Below are positions 53,736 to 54,973 of a stretch of 54,973 nt of DNA, piece by piece (within the stretch, counting starts at the first letter, position 1; the number at the start of each line of letters is the position of its first letter). The translations under genes and the position numbers were made by a program. Origin of the DNA: Calocera cornea HHB12733 (taxonomy: Eukaryota > Basidiomycota > Dacrymycetes > Dacrymycetales > Dacrymycetaceae); the NCBI GenBank assembly GCA_001632435.1, contig KV424097.1, positions 1 through 54,973 on the forward strand. Reading direction: 5' to 3'. Under the pieces are notes generated by a model. It saw only the letters and a program-made list of their open reading frames with translations, was not told where the DNA came from and searched no databases.

Positions 53736-54419
53736 ATGTCAACTGTGTCACTCTCTCAGAAGTTCAGCTCTTTGGACGAAGCATCATTTGCGCTCACTTC
53801 CCATTCAAGTGCTCAAGGTGTATCACACTGGGTCAAGAAGAGAGATCGAGGCCGATTGGTTGTGGAATGCCCTGTGAAGGGTTGCAATTTTCGTGCATCG
53901 GTCACTCGGAAAGATGGAGCATTTTCGGTGTGCAGCATTGTTCCAGCTCATACCTGCCAAGTGCATGCTCCCCAAGATCGTTCAGCAGTGAACCGGACAT
54001 CCTTCATTGTCCATGAAATACAGAAGGTCATGGAAGTGAAGGACAATGTCGCACCAGCAACCATTCTGGACACTCTCCGACGTGGGGCACTCAGTGTACC
54101 ATATCAGCAAGCATACCGAGCAAAGCGAGCCATAGTTGGTGACTGTCAGGGCACTACAGCAACTCCGAAGCCTATTCCGATATTCCGGACTCCGCGACAC
54201 CTTGAAACCCCCTGGAATAGCCCAATACGGAACGGAATGGGACAGGACAAGATGTCCCAGCCTCAGGCAATGCCCAGGCTCCTATTCCGAAGGTTTTCCA
54301 GGTTTTCCAGTCCATTCCCACTCTTGCATAGCCATGCGCAACCTCTGCACCGCCCCAAGGCGATGCATCACTGGAATGCTGTTCCAACAAGCGGAATGGG
54401 CAGTGCAGGATCGGAATAG
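53736..54419 (+). mobile_element. MULE-type transposase N-terminal fragment
   Basis: An ATG at 53736 starts MSTVSLSQKFSSLDEASFAL. A zinc-binding DNA-binding domain of the MuDR/FAR1 kind follows (HWVKKRDRGRLVVECPVKGC, FSVCSIVPAHTC) with Cys-Cys...His-Cys spacing. The sequence stays protein-like through IQKVMEVKDNVAPATILDTL and YQQAYRAKRAIVGDC, to about 54150. After that the frame reads into repeat DNA rich in CTATTCCG, and no DDE nuclease domain is present. It is truncated, and I call it a relic or the first exon of an element continuing beyond the window. Three AATGCCCT-containing blocks lie just upstream (53595-53660). Confidence 0.65.
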
Positions 54420-54931
54420 GCTATACAAGGGCACAGGAAGGCTAGACAACACTTCCGACATGTTTTGGATAGCGGTGCACTCCGAATTCCTATATATAGT
54501 AGACTAGGATAGTACGGGAGTCCTCAGATCTGATCTCTGAGGATTCCCCGCAACCTCCTGTGGGAAATAGTAACCCAGCATCTCATCTCATACCTATTCC
54601 GCTCTCTGCTTGCCCTTTTACACCTGCCAATTCCTATTCCGGACTGCCGACTCCGGAATTGTGTAATTCCGACCTCCCGTCCTCAAACGGAGCCGGAATA
54701 GCTCAATATCGACTCCGTCCCTTCGGAATTGGTTGTAGTGTGTTCTCCTACACATTCCCCATCTATCCCCCTCCTCGGACTTGGCCCCACAAGTTGACCA
54801 CTTCACCAAATATCTGGAATCGCCCGTTCCAGACCTCCAGCCACCAAACGGAAGCAGAATTGGACTCCATCACACTCCAGAGAATCGGAATAGCTTAGAC
54901 AACATCCTCTACACCCTCCGCACCTATTCCG
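54172..54931. repeat. Dispersed CTATTCCG / CGGAATAG motif, eight exact copies
   Basis: CTATTCCG starts at 54172, 54282, 54594, 54634 and 54924. CGGAATAG starts at 54412, 54694 and 54886. Many one-mismatch variants lie between (TATTCCGG, CGGAATGG, CGGAATTG). The density and mixed orientation resemble the subterminal transposase-binding repeats of DNA transposons. Confidence 0.8.
54521..54543. repeat. 23-bp near-palindrome shared with 24722-24744
   Basis: TCCTCAGA...TCTGAGGA has perfect 8-bp arms around 7 bp. An 18-nt stretch of it (54526-54543) is the exact reverse complement of 24722-24739, where the arms are 7/8 matched. Confidence 0.75.
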
Positions 54932-54973
54932 ATTCCTCCGGCTGGTCCTATTGTGGGTTGTGTGCCCTCACAG

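Overview
This window is nuclear DNA of a filamentous basidiomycete, most likely an Agaricomycete. The evidence is the many 50-80 nt GT-AG introns with CTAAC/CTGAC-like branch points, three genes of the basidiomycete-specific DUF6533 membrane family, a secreted sedolisin (S53) protease, a recognisable ATG13, a TNA1/DAL5-type transporter, and decayed pogo-, MULE- and hAT-like transposons. I saw no CRISPR array, operon or other prokaryotic feature.

Layout. 1-2.8 kb holds the 5' part of an unknown gene running off the left edge, a cluster of one 12-mer, and a degenerate tRNA. 2.9-22 kb is a duplicated accessory locus. It contains a stand-alone cyanovirin-N-like (CVNH) protein, a CVNH-coiled-coil protein, a coiled-coil paralogue that has lost the CVNH domain, three copies of a trypsin-like serine protease (only the middle one keeps a full triad), and an aerolysin-like beta-pore-forming protein. 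A 1464-bp foldback transposon with 400-bp inverted repeats and an 8-bp target duplication sits just upstream of protease copy A; the paralogous segment upstream of copy C keeps the empty site. 22.9-26.9 kb is a transposon graveyard plus a decayed fragment of ATG13. 27-36 kb carries an NYN-domain protein and two DUF6533 proteins. 36-42 kb carries the S53 protease and an MFS transporter. 42.4-43 kb has an aminoglycoside-phosphotransferase-like remnant. 44.5-48 kb is ATG13, whose HORMA exon contains an 88-nt run of C. 48.8-50.3 kb is a third DUF6533 gene, followed by a PhzF-like enzyme, a tandem pair of small single-pass membrane proteins of unknown function, and a MULE-like N-terminal fragment running into DNA dense in CTATTCCG.

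How the genes may relate. Most of the right two thirds is unrelated housekeeping or accessory genes. The left third is the unusual part. CVNH/coiled-coil genes (minus strand) sit head-to-head with trypsin-like protease genes (plus strand), and this arrangement occurs twice. All three CVNH-family genes share a TATAAAGG box 120-145 bp upstream of ATG. A pore-forming protein gene with a partly duplicated promoter lies alongside. A lectin/protease/pore-former defence or allorecognition locus is an attractive reading, but it is inference from neighbourhood and copy number. Exon boundaries are by eye, and the 5' exons of the proteases are uncertain.
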